The notes: generated by a model from the sequence alone, not told the origin. 14,035 nucleotides of DNA from Halocaridina rubra (GCA_037179515.1 JAXCGZ010016600.1:1-14035); one strand, 5' to 3'. Numbered from the stretch's first letter, positions 1 through 9,008 are shown. Translations and numbers: made by a program.

Positions 1-334
1 CATCTAATTCCTTTAGGTTGTCATTCAGCTGTTTGTTTTTATCTTCTTGTTTAGAAATTCTAGATTCTAGTTGACTCTTTTCCCCTTCCAGCTTCTTTAT
101 TCTTTTTTCTAGTTCCTTTCTCTCCTGCCCTTGTGCTTTATTTGCTTCCTCCAAAGATCTTATTTGTTCTCTGAGTGTTTCATTCTCTTTCATTTCTCCA
201 TCCATATTCCGAATTTTATCATCAAGGCTTATAACCATTTCCTCTAACTTCTTGATTCTCTGTTTAAGTCCTCTGATGACTACCCCTTCTCCCGACCCAT
301 GGGTGGGAGAGGTTTGGGACAGAGATGGCTTCAT
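1..334 (-). CDS. Start of a coiled-coil protein, probably LINE ORF1 (partial)
   Basis: A frame opens with ATG at 334-332 and stays open for 111 codons to the left edge, where it is cut off. After a short polar leader (MKPSLSQTSPTHGSGEG) the product is a charged heptad-like coiled coil with repeated KKLEE, SLEEAN and KKLEGEK blocks and no cysteine or hydrophobic segment. LINEs of the CR1/L2 group often encode an ORF1 with an N-terminal coiled coil followed by an RRM-like domain, and the intact LINE at the right end has an ORF1 of that kind whose N-terminus lies outside the window. I infer this is the 5' end of a second copy of the same or a related family, in the same orientation. Alternatively it is an exon of a host coiled-coil gene: a pyrimidine tract ending in AG lies about 20 nt before the ATG. 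The two ORF1 pieces do not overlap, so family identity cannot be tested here. Confidence 0.5.
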   Translation of the reverse strand, partial: MKPSLSQTSPTHGSGEGVVIRGLKQRIKKLEEMVISLDDKIRNMDGEMKENETLREQIRSLEEANKAQGQERKELEKRIKKLEGEKSQLESRISKQEDKNKQLNDNLKELD

Positions 335-1252
335 TTTTATGTTCTCCCTCTCACAGAATATAGAAAGAAGACGAGAAAGAGGAAAAAAAAGAGAAGAGAA
401 AAACTTCTAATTTACCTTCACACAGAATTTTTATATCTCCATATAAGTGCTATTTAGTGACTCAGTTTGTCTCCTTTCTGGTAACACACATCTTAACTTA
501 AAAACTTGACCATGGTAATTTAAGTATAAAAAGAAAAAGAAAAACAAAAGTCAAACCTGAAGGAGAATTCGAATTTGTGTTCGAGGTGGCACCCACCTGT
601 TTCTGTTATATATTCTTCCTAACTGATAAACTGACTTGCTAACCAAGATATGTTATCACGGGATTTAGACTTTACATTTAACTCAATATATATACAAAAT
701 AACAAAATAGTAAAAGAGAAAGGTAAAAGAAAAGCAAAAAAAAATGAAGAAAATAAGACTGCTGTACTACTTGGCAACTTACTCAGTACTGTTGACAGGT
801 GGGTATTTGGTAATTTTTTTTTCTTTTATTATTCAATTTTTTCGTGTATCAAACTAACTAACTAGTTAATATAAATGGGAAGGATACTGATTTTAACAAT
901 ATATAGAACCACAGGATCAGGTAAAACGGCTTAAGAGCTTTCCCCAGTTTACACAAAAAATTAGGTAATGTGGTGTGATGGCTCCACCTCTGGCAACTCT
1001 TCTAGATTTCCCTCACGGCAGAAACTGGACGGCAGCTTCTCTCTCTTCCTCACGAAAAAGTTCTCAATTTTTTTTTTCCTTTAATATGAACAGTCTCGTC
1101 TTACAACAAATATTAGTTTTTGTACTCACAATACTCTGCCGGATTTCAGATTTATGGAAATTATGGTAAAGTTTTCCACTAAGCACTTAGTCACTCGAAA
1201 CAGTTAAAAATTTAAGAGGAGCAATTCCGTGTGTCACTGAACGCGCGGTGTG

Positions 1253-1259
<7 letters not shown>
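335..1259 (-). other. Possible 5' leader of the left-hand LINE; no gene
   Basis: No convincing coding frame on either strand. On the minus strand this stretch leads directly into the ATG at 334, so it may be the 5' untranslated region of that element. It contains A/T-rich and pyrimidine-rich runs, including the tract just before the ATG, a small inverted repeat GGTGG/CCACC near 585-598, and a (GT)n run at 1248-1259. The short open frames at 650-865 and 975-1169 have low-complexity products and no recognisable domain. The true 5' boundary is not visible. Confidence 0.3.

Positions 1260-1294
<35 letters not shown>
1260..1294 (+). repeat. Poly(A) run, 35 A
   Basis: An uninterrupted A35 follows a short (GT)n run. 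It could be a retroposon tail on the plus strand, but there is no AATAAA just before it and no recognisable element on that strand to its left, so it may simply be a mononucleotide microsatellite. The 1295-1473 interval after it is AT-rich with nothing recognisable. Confidence 0.85.
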
Positions 1295-1296
<2 letters not shown>

Positions 1297-1473
1297 TGCA
1301 AATAAATATATGAATAAATGCATGAATACATACACTTCAAATTAATATAACCGCATCAAATTTCTATAGTTTTCTCTTACAAAATAAAGTTATTAGGCTA
1401 TTGAAGACTAAGATATAAATAAAACAAAATGTTCGGGCTCTTGAAGTGTTTAAGGACCTATACATTTTATGTA

Positions 1474-1800
1474 GTAGGTTGGCCCATGGCTCCAGCCGGC
1501 CGTTGCAATACCACATCTGAAAGGTCTTTTGGACTTATATGCGACTGTCCAGGACAGATCGATGTTATGTCTTCATTCAGTTATGGTTCTTTTTCTATGC
1601 TTACATCAACATCGAATATTCTTGGATATTCGTCACACATCTCTTACTATCCCTTCAATCTGACAAGTCACAACACTTGTCGGCTCTGTTTTTCTATACT
1701 TTTTATTTTCTTCGTGTCCAGGCCCGCTGAGGGCATATCTATTTTCTTTTCTTATCGTCCTGGTGTCACAATCATAAAAGAAGGCATATTGTTTTCTAGT
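1474..1800 (+). repeat. Interspersed repeat R1, copy A (decapod-type)
   Basis: The segment from GTAGGTTGG onward matches, in inverted orientation, the segment 10181 to 10002. Shared blocks include GTAGGTTGG..CCATGG, CGTTGC.ATAC.ACA.CTGAA, GGTTCTTT..CTATGC, CTACATCAACA near 1600 and ATATTCT. The two are diverged but collinear over about 180-190 bp. The layout (GTAGGTTGG, then a TTACGGTTC-like block, then CCTACATCAAC-like) resembles from memory an abundant interspersed repeat in shrimp and other decapod sequences. The boundary near 1800 is uncertain. The 157-codon frame at 1429-1902 lies over this repeat and is not credible as a gene. Confidence 0.65.
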
Positions 1801-1899
1801 ATAAATCACCTCTCGAAGCTCAAGAAAGATGATCCAGTGCTAAGACGTCATACTAAGGGTTGTCTGACAACATTCGGTATTAGTATATGCACTGTGTCA

Positions 1900-2756
1900 T
1901 GAGCCGTATACCTTACAAGCATGAGCTTACAGTTTGATAACTTTTGAGGTATCATGATAAGTTCCGGGAAAATGTCACTGAAACGATGTCAAATATCATA
2001 CCTTGAACTGGTTTCAAGGTGTTTTTATAAAACCTAGGAGCATGAAAAAACAAGACAGTGGACAATTTCTTGTCAACTGTCTGTTGATGAACATCAGTTG
2101 TGCAGTAAGTAGTTGGCTTGGGCAAGCTTGTTAAGTCCTAAAGGAAACCAGTTTTTTTAGGAGTTTCACAGACATGAACAAGACATCCCCTTTCTCTCCA
2201 AATGCTATGAAACAGCAGATTAGGACAAAGACTCCTTTTCAACTCTATGGAGGGATAGTGGTTTCTGCTTCTGTTCTCGTAGAGGTGGTATCTCTAATAT
2301 TTCTGGGTGTAATATAGCTATTAATAATTCATGGCTGATTAATATTTACCTTCCTCTCCCATCCATTTTCCAATTTCCACGACAAAATCTCATTTCTGAA
2401 TTATTTACAGTAGCCTACTCTAGACAGAGCTTGAAGGAAAGAACTTTACCTTGACCTTTCTTTGGGAGGCCCAATCTTTTTGCTCTTGGAAAAGCTGCTT
2501 TCCTATTTTATCCCCCCCCCCAACAAGGATCTTGGAGAGAGACTAGAGTTTGAGTGCCCTACAACACCCTCTTGCACTATTGGGCATACTTCGTAATACA
2601 TTCTCTATATCTGTTTTACAGGTCATATATCTATTTTTTTTTCGTTCCACACGTTTGTCATTTGCACCACATGGAACGAAGGGAAAACTGTATTCATGCT
2701 AGGGTCGTCAACTAGTCTACAAAATTTTCTGTACCGAGTTGCATGATGGCTTGAGA

Positions 2757-2760
<4 letters not shown>
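1900..2760. other. No gene seen; small inverted repeat
   Basis: AT-rich DNA with no long frame, RNA gene or repeat that I recognise. It has a C9-type run near 2512-2521 and a perfect 9-bp inverted repeat, TTCGTTCCA at 2641-2649 and TGGAACGAA at 2672-2680, with a 22-nt spacer. Nothing else stands out. Confidence 0.5.

Positions 2761-2804
<44 letters not shown>
2761..2804 (-). repeat. Poly(T) run, 44 T
   Basis: An uninterrupted T44, equivalent to an A44 on the minus strand. It could be the tail of a minus-strand retroposon lying to its right, but the sequence after 2805 shows no element that I can name and I found no clear target-site duplication. A plain homopolymer tract is equally possible. 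Confidence 0.85.
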
Positions 2805-2807
<3 letters not shown>

Positions 2808-4440
2808 ACTCCCTTTCAACCTTTTGTTACTCAAATGGGAACTGAGATACTTAATGCAAGGACATAAATATACTGAAGAGGGACATAAAATGTTGTACTT
2901 TCCTGTGATATCATCAAGGTAAGTGCTAGAATGTGGTGAATTTCACAGATATTTCCTGCCTTCGGTTCTTTTTGAAGTGTTGCAATTAATATTGAAATCT
3001 AAGAACTTGCTTAAGGTGGCTCATGCATGAATCTAATTCCCATAGGAAATCTCTTATGTCCTTCAGTGCCATAGGTACATATGTACAAGTTTTGCTAAGG
3101 AAAATGATAAATTGCCCAGAGGTATTGCCTTCATATGGAAAAGGATACCATAGCATTTTAGATTCAGCTGTCGTGAATATGTTATCTTGGATTATTATGT
3201 TAATAATTCATTTGACAATTTCCTTGAAAGTAGCACCTGTCATCTCATTGGCAGGGTTTTATTTTTATTGCATTCACGTTGAGAAGAAGCGTGAGAATGT
3301 TTACAAAGAACGATTTCATTACACTTTGAGCCTTGTGAGTACCACAGTAGTCACGAGCAGTATATAAAAACCTGACTAAAAAGCAGGGCTGGATAGGTTA
3401 TCATCTTTGTAAGCGTGCCCCATCAAGTCCAGTGCCTTTTTTACCTTATATTAGTATTCACTCACAAAACTGATAACAAAGCAGTCGCTTAAATTCTGTT
3501 TTCCATAAAAAACTTGCTTTTTTGGGAAGATATAAAACTTATGCTTCTCAAAATTTGCAAAAATTCTCTTAAACCACAAATATCTAACCTCTTCTTCTGT
3601 ACTGTGGACAGTCTGAAGTCCTAATTACACAGGTTCCCAAATATTTTACCTCATCATTAAATTTGGTGTTCTCTGAAAGTTACTGCAGTCCAAATCTAAA
3701 CTGACAGTCCAGTTCCAGAAATAAATTAGGGTATCATAATAGTACTAACAGTATTAATCATATGGGGTTCACTAGCCTTTTTTGTAAGGGAGGCTCTCAT
3801 CAAGGTTATTCCTTCTCCAATACGGTATGAAACTTTAAAAAGGCATTTTGTAAGCAATCACTCTCTGGAGACAAGAGCTATTTTCAGTTTTGAGTAACGT
3901 TAAAAACTGTGTGCCTTAGAGTGTTTATTGGCCTTAGTTTAAATTTATTTCTTTTTACAAGGAAAAGCCCCAGTTTTATTCCAGTCTTTAAAGACACGTA
4001 TTCCTTAATTCAATTTTGCTTTTCTCTCCAATATATGCATTTAACAATCACAGTAATTATCTACACGTTTCAGTCGCTGAAGAGTCAATCCAAATTTATT
4101 CGACAGAACTCTTAATGGAGAAAATAGAGGGAAGCAAAACCACGAAAATGCCTGAATCACTTTTGCCAGACATAAACTCTTTCAATTTGAAATAAAACAC
4201 GATACGAAAGCCTCTTCCAATCCAAGTAGTGCAGTTGACACTAAATATCCATCGCAAATGGCAGGTGTTGGGATATGAAAGGGATGTTGCTTTATCGACA
4301 GATCTGTCAAGCTTGGTCGGCAATCTATCATTATAAATATAGGTCCGGGAGATGAATTGCCTCTTCTTTGTAACATTATATGCCAAGTATAACGTGTCAT
4401 TATATGCTCACACGCTACTCTAACCCATATGACAAAGATA
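2805..4440. other. No gene supported
   Basis: AT-rich, unique-looking sequence. The longest frame (3023-3367, plus, 114 codons) has a hydrophobic middle, but it has no family motif and is about the longest expected by chance in DNA of this composition. Overlapping frames on both strands at 3909-4400 are short and unrelated to anything I know. No tRNA, repeat array or element end is visible. Confidence 0.5.
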
Positions 4441-4461
4441 TTTTGGTGTAATAGCTTCTCT

Positions 4462-4494
4462 GCCGAATAGGTGGCCTAAGGAGGCCTACTCGGC
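4462..4494. repeat. Imperfect hairpin within unassigned DNA
   Basis: GCCGAATAGG and CCTACTCGGC are inverted repeats with one mismatch in ten, separated by 13 nt that contain GGCC and AGGAGG. It is GC-rich against an AT-rich background. The surrounding 4441-4754 interval has no gene. It does contain two nearby copies of AGTGCAAGAAGG (about 4507 and 4570), suggesting a small local duplication. Confidence 0.5.
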
Positions 4495-4754
4495 GGCTAA
4501 GGGAGTAGTGCAAGAAGGTTTTATATTCCATTATTTAGATGGTTTAGCAAGCATACTCATTGAGGTGAGAGTGCAAGAAGGCTGCGTGTTTTATACGAGG
4601 CTAAGCAGGATACGCCTATGTATAGTATTTCTTAGTTACTTCATCTCAGAAGACGTATATTAGATTCACCATTCAGCACGTATAGCTTCCGATGGGACAT
4701 ATATGATCATAAAAGGAAATTGGAGAGTTAAGGAATGAAATGTTTTATCATAGA

Positions 4755-4969
4755 TGAGTCGATGTAGGAGGGCTAGAATACTTCCTCCGTGTTCCCCTGC
4801 GTGTCGTAAGAGTCGACTGAATGGGGCGGAGTAAGGGGGCTGGGAATCCCCTCCTCTGTATTTTCTCTTCCCAAAGAGTCAGAGTATTTTGTTTTGACTC
4901 AGCCATTCCCCCTATAAAGGGAAAATGGCTCATGTATATAGATAGATGTAAAAAAAAAAAAAAAAAAAA
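4755..4969 (+). mobile_element. 3' end of a poly(A)-tailed retroelement, 5'-truncated
   Basis: The segment contains CCCCTGCGTGTCGTAAGAG, then GGGGGCTGGGAATCCCCTCC, then CTCAGCCATT and a terminal stem-loop at 4903-4928 (CCATT..CCCT/AGGG..AATGG), ending in A20 at 4950-4969. A hairpin just before an A-rich tail is typical of LINE or SINE 3' ends bound by reverse transcriptase. From memory, the GTGTCGTAAGAG block and the CCATT/AATGG tail recur in repeats of shrimp and other decapods. The 5' boundary near 4755 is approximate and no coding sequence remains. The minus-strand frame over 4748-4984 is a shadow. Which LINE clade supplies the tail cannot be decided here. Confidence 0.65.
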
Positions 4970-5104
4970 TATCAAATAAATCAAAAGAAAAAAACTGAGA
5001 AAGATGTCGACGTTTTTAAAATTTCTTCAGCAAATATCATTTCATTTTTGGAAACAGGAATTTTGCATACACTATTTAGAAACAGCCCTTTAAATTATAT
5101 GACT

Positions 5105-5107
<3 letters not shown>

Positions 5108-5188
<81 letters not shown>
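5108..5188. repeat. (TA)n microsatellite, about 40 units
   Basis: An uninterrupted dinucleotide array. The reading frame across it is an artefact of the repeat (Ile-Tyr repeats). Confidence 0.98.
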
Positions 5189-5189
<1 letters not shown>

Positions 5190-5395
5190 GAAACAGTACT
5201 GAGAAATTCCAGACTGTATTTCGATTATCTCTGGTACAACAGTTGTTTCGGAGATGAACTAAAATACAGCCCAAAAGATTTCAGCACTCCGACGTTTCAT
5301 TTCTCTTTCGTAGCTGACCTTTTCTTATCTGTGTGCCACGTGCCCATATTTTCTATTTTCGTAATAGATACTGCTTTTCGCATACACACACACTG

Positions 5396-5484
<89 letters not shown>

Positions 5485-5489
5485 ATCTA

Positions 5490-5570
<81 letters not shown>
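5396..5570. repeat. Compound (CTAT)n-(AT)n microsatellite
   Basis: About 24 units of CTAT, with one ATCT interruption near 5485, pass directly into about 39 units of AT that end where a SINE begins. The 5189-5395 interval before it is unique-looking, with a short (CA) run and no gene. Frames through the array encode Ser-Ile-Tyr-Leu repeats and are not genes. Confidence 0.97.
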
Positions 5571-5575
<5 letters not shown>

Positions 5576-5765
5576 CACCGTGGCTCAAGCGGTAGCGTCC
5601 GCGATTCTGAGGCGTCAGGTGGAGGGTTCGTGCCCCGTCACGGTCTGAGGTTAGCAAAGACATGCACTCAGGGTAAGGATTACATCTGCCAAAACAAGTC
5701 CTTCGCTTGAAGGCAACCGTCCTAGCCCTTGGTAGAAAAGGGATTCTGTGACGTAAAACCGGAAC
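5571..5765 (+). mobile_element. tRNA-derived SINE, copy 1
   Basis: The head looks like a tRNA with an RNA polymerase III box A at 5581-5592 (TGGCTCAAGCGG) and box B at 5625-5635 (GGTTCGTGCCC). The anticodon arm is degenerate, with TTCTGAG where the loop should be. In copy 2 the same place reads CTCTGAA, which suggests a tRNA-Gln(CUG)-like ancestor. After about 75 nt comes a tRNA-unrelated body of about 110 nt with CATGCACTCAGGGTAA and TTGGTAGAAAAGGG, ending GTGACGTAAAACCGG. The tail is (TA)n. It is tail to tail with a second, diverged copy. Confidence 0.85.
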
Positions 5766-5786
5766 TATATATATATATATATATAT
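5766..5786. repeat. (TA)n spacer between the two SINE tails
   Basis: 21 nt of pure TA joining the 3' ends of the two SINEs, forming the loop of the large inverted repeat. Confidence 0.95.
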
Positions 5787-5972
5787 GATTCGGTTTTACG
5801 TCACGAACTCCCTTTTCTACTAAGGGCTAGGACGGTTGCCTTCTTACGAAGGACTTGTTTTGGCAGATGTAATCGTTACCCTGAGTGAATGCCCTTACTA
5901 ACCTCAGTCCGTGACGGGGCGCGAACCCTCGACCTGCCGCTTCAGAGTCGCAGACGCTACCATTTTGCCACG

Positions 5973-5977
<5 letters not shown>
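5787..5977 (-). mobile_element. tRNA-derived SINE, copy 2 (inverted)
   Basis: On the minus strand this reads as the same element as copy 1. Box A is TGGCAAAATGG (plus 5960-5970), box B is GGTTCGCGCCC (plus 5917-5927), and the same body follows, with ACTCAGGGTAA, CAAAACAAGTCC, GGCAACCGTCCTAGCCC and a GTGACGTAAAACCG end. It differs from copy 1 by scattered substitutions, so it is an independent insertion or an old duplicate, not a fresh palindrome. The head borders the next (TA)n array. Confidence 0.85.

Positions 5978-6061
<84 letters not shown>
5978..6061. repeat. (TA)n microsatellite, about 42 units
   Basis: An uninterrupted TA array directly beside the head of the inverted SINE copy. Frames through it are artefacts. 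Confidence 0.97.
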
Positions 6062-6065
<4 letters not shown>

Positions 6066-6295
6066 AATAAATATATGACCATGACTCAAGGACGGACAAA
6101 GAATGTTGCCCTCATTCAGTACAGGCACCAAGAAAACATTTAAGATAGAAAAAGTAGCATCTTAAGGGCAAAGCAGAAATAAGAGAATAATCAACAATAA
6201 TGAGACATGATGAAAGAATGATCAAAATAGGGACGACCTAATAATAATGAGAAAGAAATGAAAGAAAAACAGTATTGTAGAGAGTTTTGTGAATT
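6062..6295 (-). repeat. Interspersed repeat R1, copy B, distal part (left of the LTR element)
   Basis: The last 70 bp or so before the LTR resemble the reverse complement of copy A around 1665-1730. GAAAAACAG is shared, followed after 21-23 nt by GTTTTGTGAATT here against GTGTTGTGACTT in copy A. The earlier part is A-rich and only weakly alignable. I read it as the half of R1 copy B cut off by the LTR insertion. The left limit is uncertain and the match should be confirmed by alignment. Confidence 0.45.
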
Positions 6296-6974
6296 TGACG
6301 TATTGCCTAATTACTCTATAACTCTACTTAATTACCAGGAATGTGCAAGGTTAGAACAGTCAAGCGAAGAATCACTTTATGCCAAAGTTATTTAAGTTTA
6401 CAACATATCTTACGCCTCAATGCCTCCTTCCGCTTATGTATATAAAAACTGAGATCTTATTCGTGCCCCGGGAAAAATTCTAGCTAAGCTCTCTGTGTCT
6501 GAGTGACTCTGGCGTTCTTGAAGGACCCATATGGCAGGGCATGTCGGCTTGAATTGATCAGCCAGTAGGCTTCCAGAACCAAAGGGAGTTCTTCCCCTTT
6601 GGGGTGGAGCTACTCCAACAGGCCTATTGGACCAAAGGGGGTGCAAATCCCCCAGCCTATTGGGTAAAAAGGAGGGCCTGTATTGGTATTTCTCCAGGGG
6701 CATGTACATGCATACGGTTGATGTTTGTGTTTTTGGTGGTCGTGAGAATAGCTGATAATTTTGCCCTATTTGACTTCTAGCGGCACTTGACGCCCAGGTG
6801 CTAAAGCCCCACGGATCCAGCCATATATCTTGTTGTCACCCACCATAAACATCCACCCTGCCTAAGAAAACACAAGGGAAAATATCGATTTCACACCTGA
6901 TCTCCAGCCCCACGTGGTTATTTTCAGATTTCAGGTTCAGATTTCAGGTCATGGCTTCAGCTTTTTTCAGGACA
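6296..6974 (-). repeat. 3' LTR (minus orientation)
   Basis: This is collinear with 9322-10001 over its whole length, starting TGACGTATTGCCTAATTAC and ending TTTTTTCAGGACA on the plus strand. The AATAAA signal of the other LTR is altered here (AATAAC on the minus strand) and the TATA region reads TTATATACATAAG. A perfect 8-bp stem, CCAAAGGG/CCCTTTGG at 6579-6602, is conserved in both LTRs. The minus-strand frame at 6434-6709 lies inside the LTR and is not treated as a gene. Confidence 0.88.
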
Positions 6975-6990
6975 CTCCCCACCACCACCC
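6975..6990 (-). other. Polypurine tract of the LTR element
   Basis: On the minus strand GGGTGGTGGTGGGGAG lies directly before the TG that begins the 3' LTR. This is where plus-strand DNA synthesis would be primed. It includes three T residues, so it is purine-rich and not pure. Confidence 0.7.
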
Positions 6991-7321
6991 TGAAATTTTT
7001 ATATTTCTGACGAAGCATTAAACATTTTCTAAGAGCCTTTTCTAAGTACGCTAACTATCGTTAGTTTACAAAAAAAACGGCTCCAAATTATCTAATTTGT
7101 TCACCTAATGCATATAGTTCCATATGATTTTCTAAACAGATTACAGGAATGTAAAAATAACTATACTCCTTAATGCTTACTAGAATTCTTCTGAAAGAGG
7201 TCCTATTTTGGGGCTCTAATACATGCAGAACATTTGTTCTCTGGAGAAATACTAACAAAAGAGATATATATTCCTTACAATAAGCATTCTAATTAAAAAA
7301 AAAAAATTAAATGTAATTATT

Positions 7322-7660
7322 ACAATTACACTATATAGCTACTAATCATTGATAACATCATTTAAAAGCAAAAACTAATTGAAATTATTATGTTACTTTA
7401 ATAATATAAAGTACAGTTGGATATAATCTCTGCAAATATTCAATTATGACTTAAAACTATGATAATAGTAAACAGAAAAAACTAATCACCACAATTACAG
7501 TATGTAGCTACTATTTAATGATAAAATGATATAGGAGAGAATCTGAATGAACATAATTACGTTACTTAAATAATATAAAATTCAGTTGGATATGATCTCT
7601 GCACATATTCAATAGTAACATATAATACACATCATAGTGAGAAAAAAAACTACAATTCAA
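7322..7660. repeat. Diverged tandem duplication, period about 160-169 bp
   Basis: The unit from ACAATTACA at 7322 recurs at 7491. Shared blocks are TAGCTACTA, ATTATGTTACTT against ATTACGTTACTT, AATAATATAAA, CAGTTGGATAT and ATCTCTGCA.ATATTCAAT. A third start, ACAATTCAA, is at about 7652. The copies are diverged, so the duplication is old. Confidence 0.75.
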
Positions 7661-7940
7661 CACATGCACAATTGATAAATGACAACTATTCTTTGATGAC
7701 ACTTACTGTATTAAACCTTATACTATAATTCCTTCATCTCTCTTAACTCTATAGGGGGGATTGAGTGGTCTTTAGTCGAGATCATAAAGCTAAAATATTA
7801 CAATATTTTTTTTTTATGTCCACTAAATGTTGTCAAAGGCGGTGGGGGCTTTTCCTTTCCCATTTTTATCAGTTCGAATAGGTAGCTGAAAAGATATTAT
7901 TACCCTTTGGGGACATTTTTAAATTTTTAATTATTTAACT

Positions 7941-8070
7941 TTTTAGATATAGGGATTTTCAATTCCCTTTTCTAATTGTTTTAAAATGTTTAATTATAGG
8001 GATTTTCAATTCCCCTTTTTTTATTTTTAAATTCTTTTGATTGTAGGGATTTTCATTTCCCTTTTCTCAA
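7941..8070. repeat. Three 47-bp tandem units carrying an AGGGA/TCCCT dyad
   Basis: AGGGATTTTCAATTCCCT occurs at 7951-7968, again as AGGGATTTTCAATTCCCC at 7998-8015 and as AGGGATTTTCATTTCCCT at 8045-8062. Spacing is exactly 47 bp each time, with AT-rich linkers between. Each unit has an inverted AGGGA..TCCCT that could fold or bind a dimeric protein. Confidence 0.8.
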
Positions 8071-8255
8071 TTACCCTCATTGCTAAGTCTTGGGCTTATT
8101 CCCACACCTGTTTCCATTAAACCCTCACCTTACACTTTGAGGTATGTCTGGGTTGTGACTACGTACCGCGAATTCTTTTTCTTGAGACCGGCCGGACACA
8201 GAAGGGAGCCGAGATATCTACCATGAACCTTTTCAGCCCGCGTTTTGCGAATTTT

Positions 8256-8277
8256 GAGGTGGTCCTAGGATCACCTC
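8256..8277. repeat. 22-bp near-perfect palindrome
   Basis: GAGGTGGTCCTAGG followed by ATCACCTC reads the same on both strands apart from one mismatched pair. It lies in the GC-richer island of the LTR element interior. Confidence 0.75.
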
Positions 8278-9008
8278 TCACTCCACTCTAATTTCGCTTA
8301 AAGAAATTAATATAAAAATAATTTTACGTGTACAATGAATTTTCTAAATCAAAATCAATACATTCGCCTGTTTAATAATTAACTTAGCAATAATAAAAAT
8401 AAATGGAACACTAATTGCTTGTTATATTGTTCAAATTACAATAAAAATCGAGTTTATTTCTGCTTATAGCTATAAGTACAACTATCTACTTTATTAATGG
8501 GTACAGAAATTCTACATTTATTAATCTACCAAAGCCATACTCAATTTTATATGCAGGGTGGCTGAGTCAAAGTATAACTGCAAGTAAAATGGCGGAGTAT
8601 TCCGACCTCAATTTCTTCTGATAATTGTCCCATTACTCACTGGATACAAATTACAAGTACTTAGCTATTTTGGGAAGCTGTTTGAAGGACGTCACGGCCA
8701 CAGGCACTGGAGGAGGGGTATTTTCTTTCTTCTGAGCTAGCTGATTTTCTCGCCGACGTCATCTATATGTCTTGTAAAATCGTTGATTCACCATCACAGG
8801 CGTCTTCTTTGTTGAATTCAGCAGCATATAATGCCTGGTAGGGGCATTTTCTCTCAAGCCACATTCACAGTGAGGCGTACGGTGTTATACATGAAGCATG
8901 CTGAATTTTTCTCCCAGTTGACGTGTCTCAGCCTTTGTGAACGAAATATCAGCAACTTTCCTTCGGAGGCAAAATGTATGGGACAGTTCTTACTGTGGAC
9001 CGCCTTGC

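Larger units (their letters stand above)
6991..8990 (-). other. Interior of the LTR element without coding capacity
   Basis: About 2 kb with no frame resembling pol or env. It is AT-rich, with two internal repeat zones (7322-7660 and 7941-8070) and one GC-richer island at about 8140-8290 that I could not identify. Near 8645-8712 the minus strand reads PPPVPVAVTSF then QLPKIAKYL before a stop, possibly more gag debris. The content suggests a deletion derivative of the LARD type, or replacement of the interior by unrelated DNA. Confidence 0.55.

Noticed and set aside
1429..1902. 157-codon plus-strand frame
   Set aside because: It lies over the R1 repeat; the homologous copy B does not keep the frame, and the product has no recognisable domain.
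1260..2804. A35 and T44 as the two ends of one retroposed unit
   Set aside because: The runs face each other from opposite strands, no target duplication was found at their edges, and no source gene is visible between them apart from R1.
3023..3367. 114-codon frame with hydrophobic segments, considered as a chemoreceptor exon
   Set aside because: The length is near chance expectation for this base composition and window size. A vague resemblance of GFYFYCI to gustatory receptor ends is not enough, and no conserved terminal motif is present.
5571..5645. tRNA gene
   Set aside because: Box A and box B are present, but the D and anticodon stems do not fold properly and the segment continues into a repeated body shared with 5787-5977. 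It is a SINE head.
5048..6143. Several frames with Ile-Tyr, Ser-Ile-Tyr-Leu and similar repeats on both strands
   Set aside because: They translate (TA)n and (CTAT)n arrays, which lack stops in some frames. They are artefacts of the microsatellites and the SINE heads.
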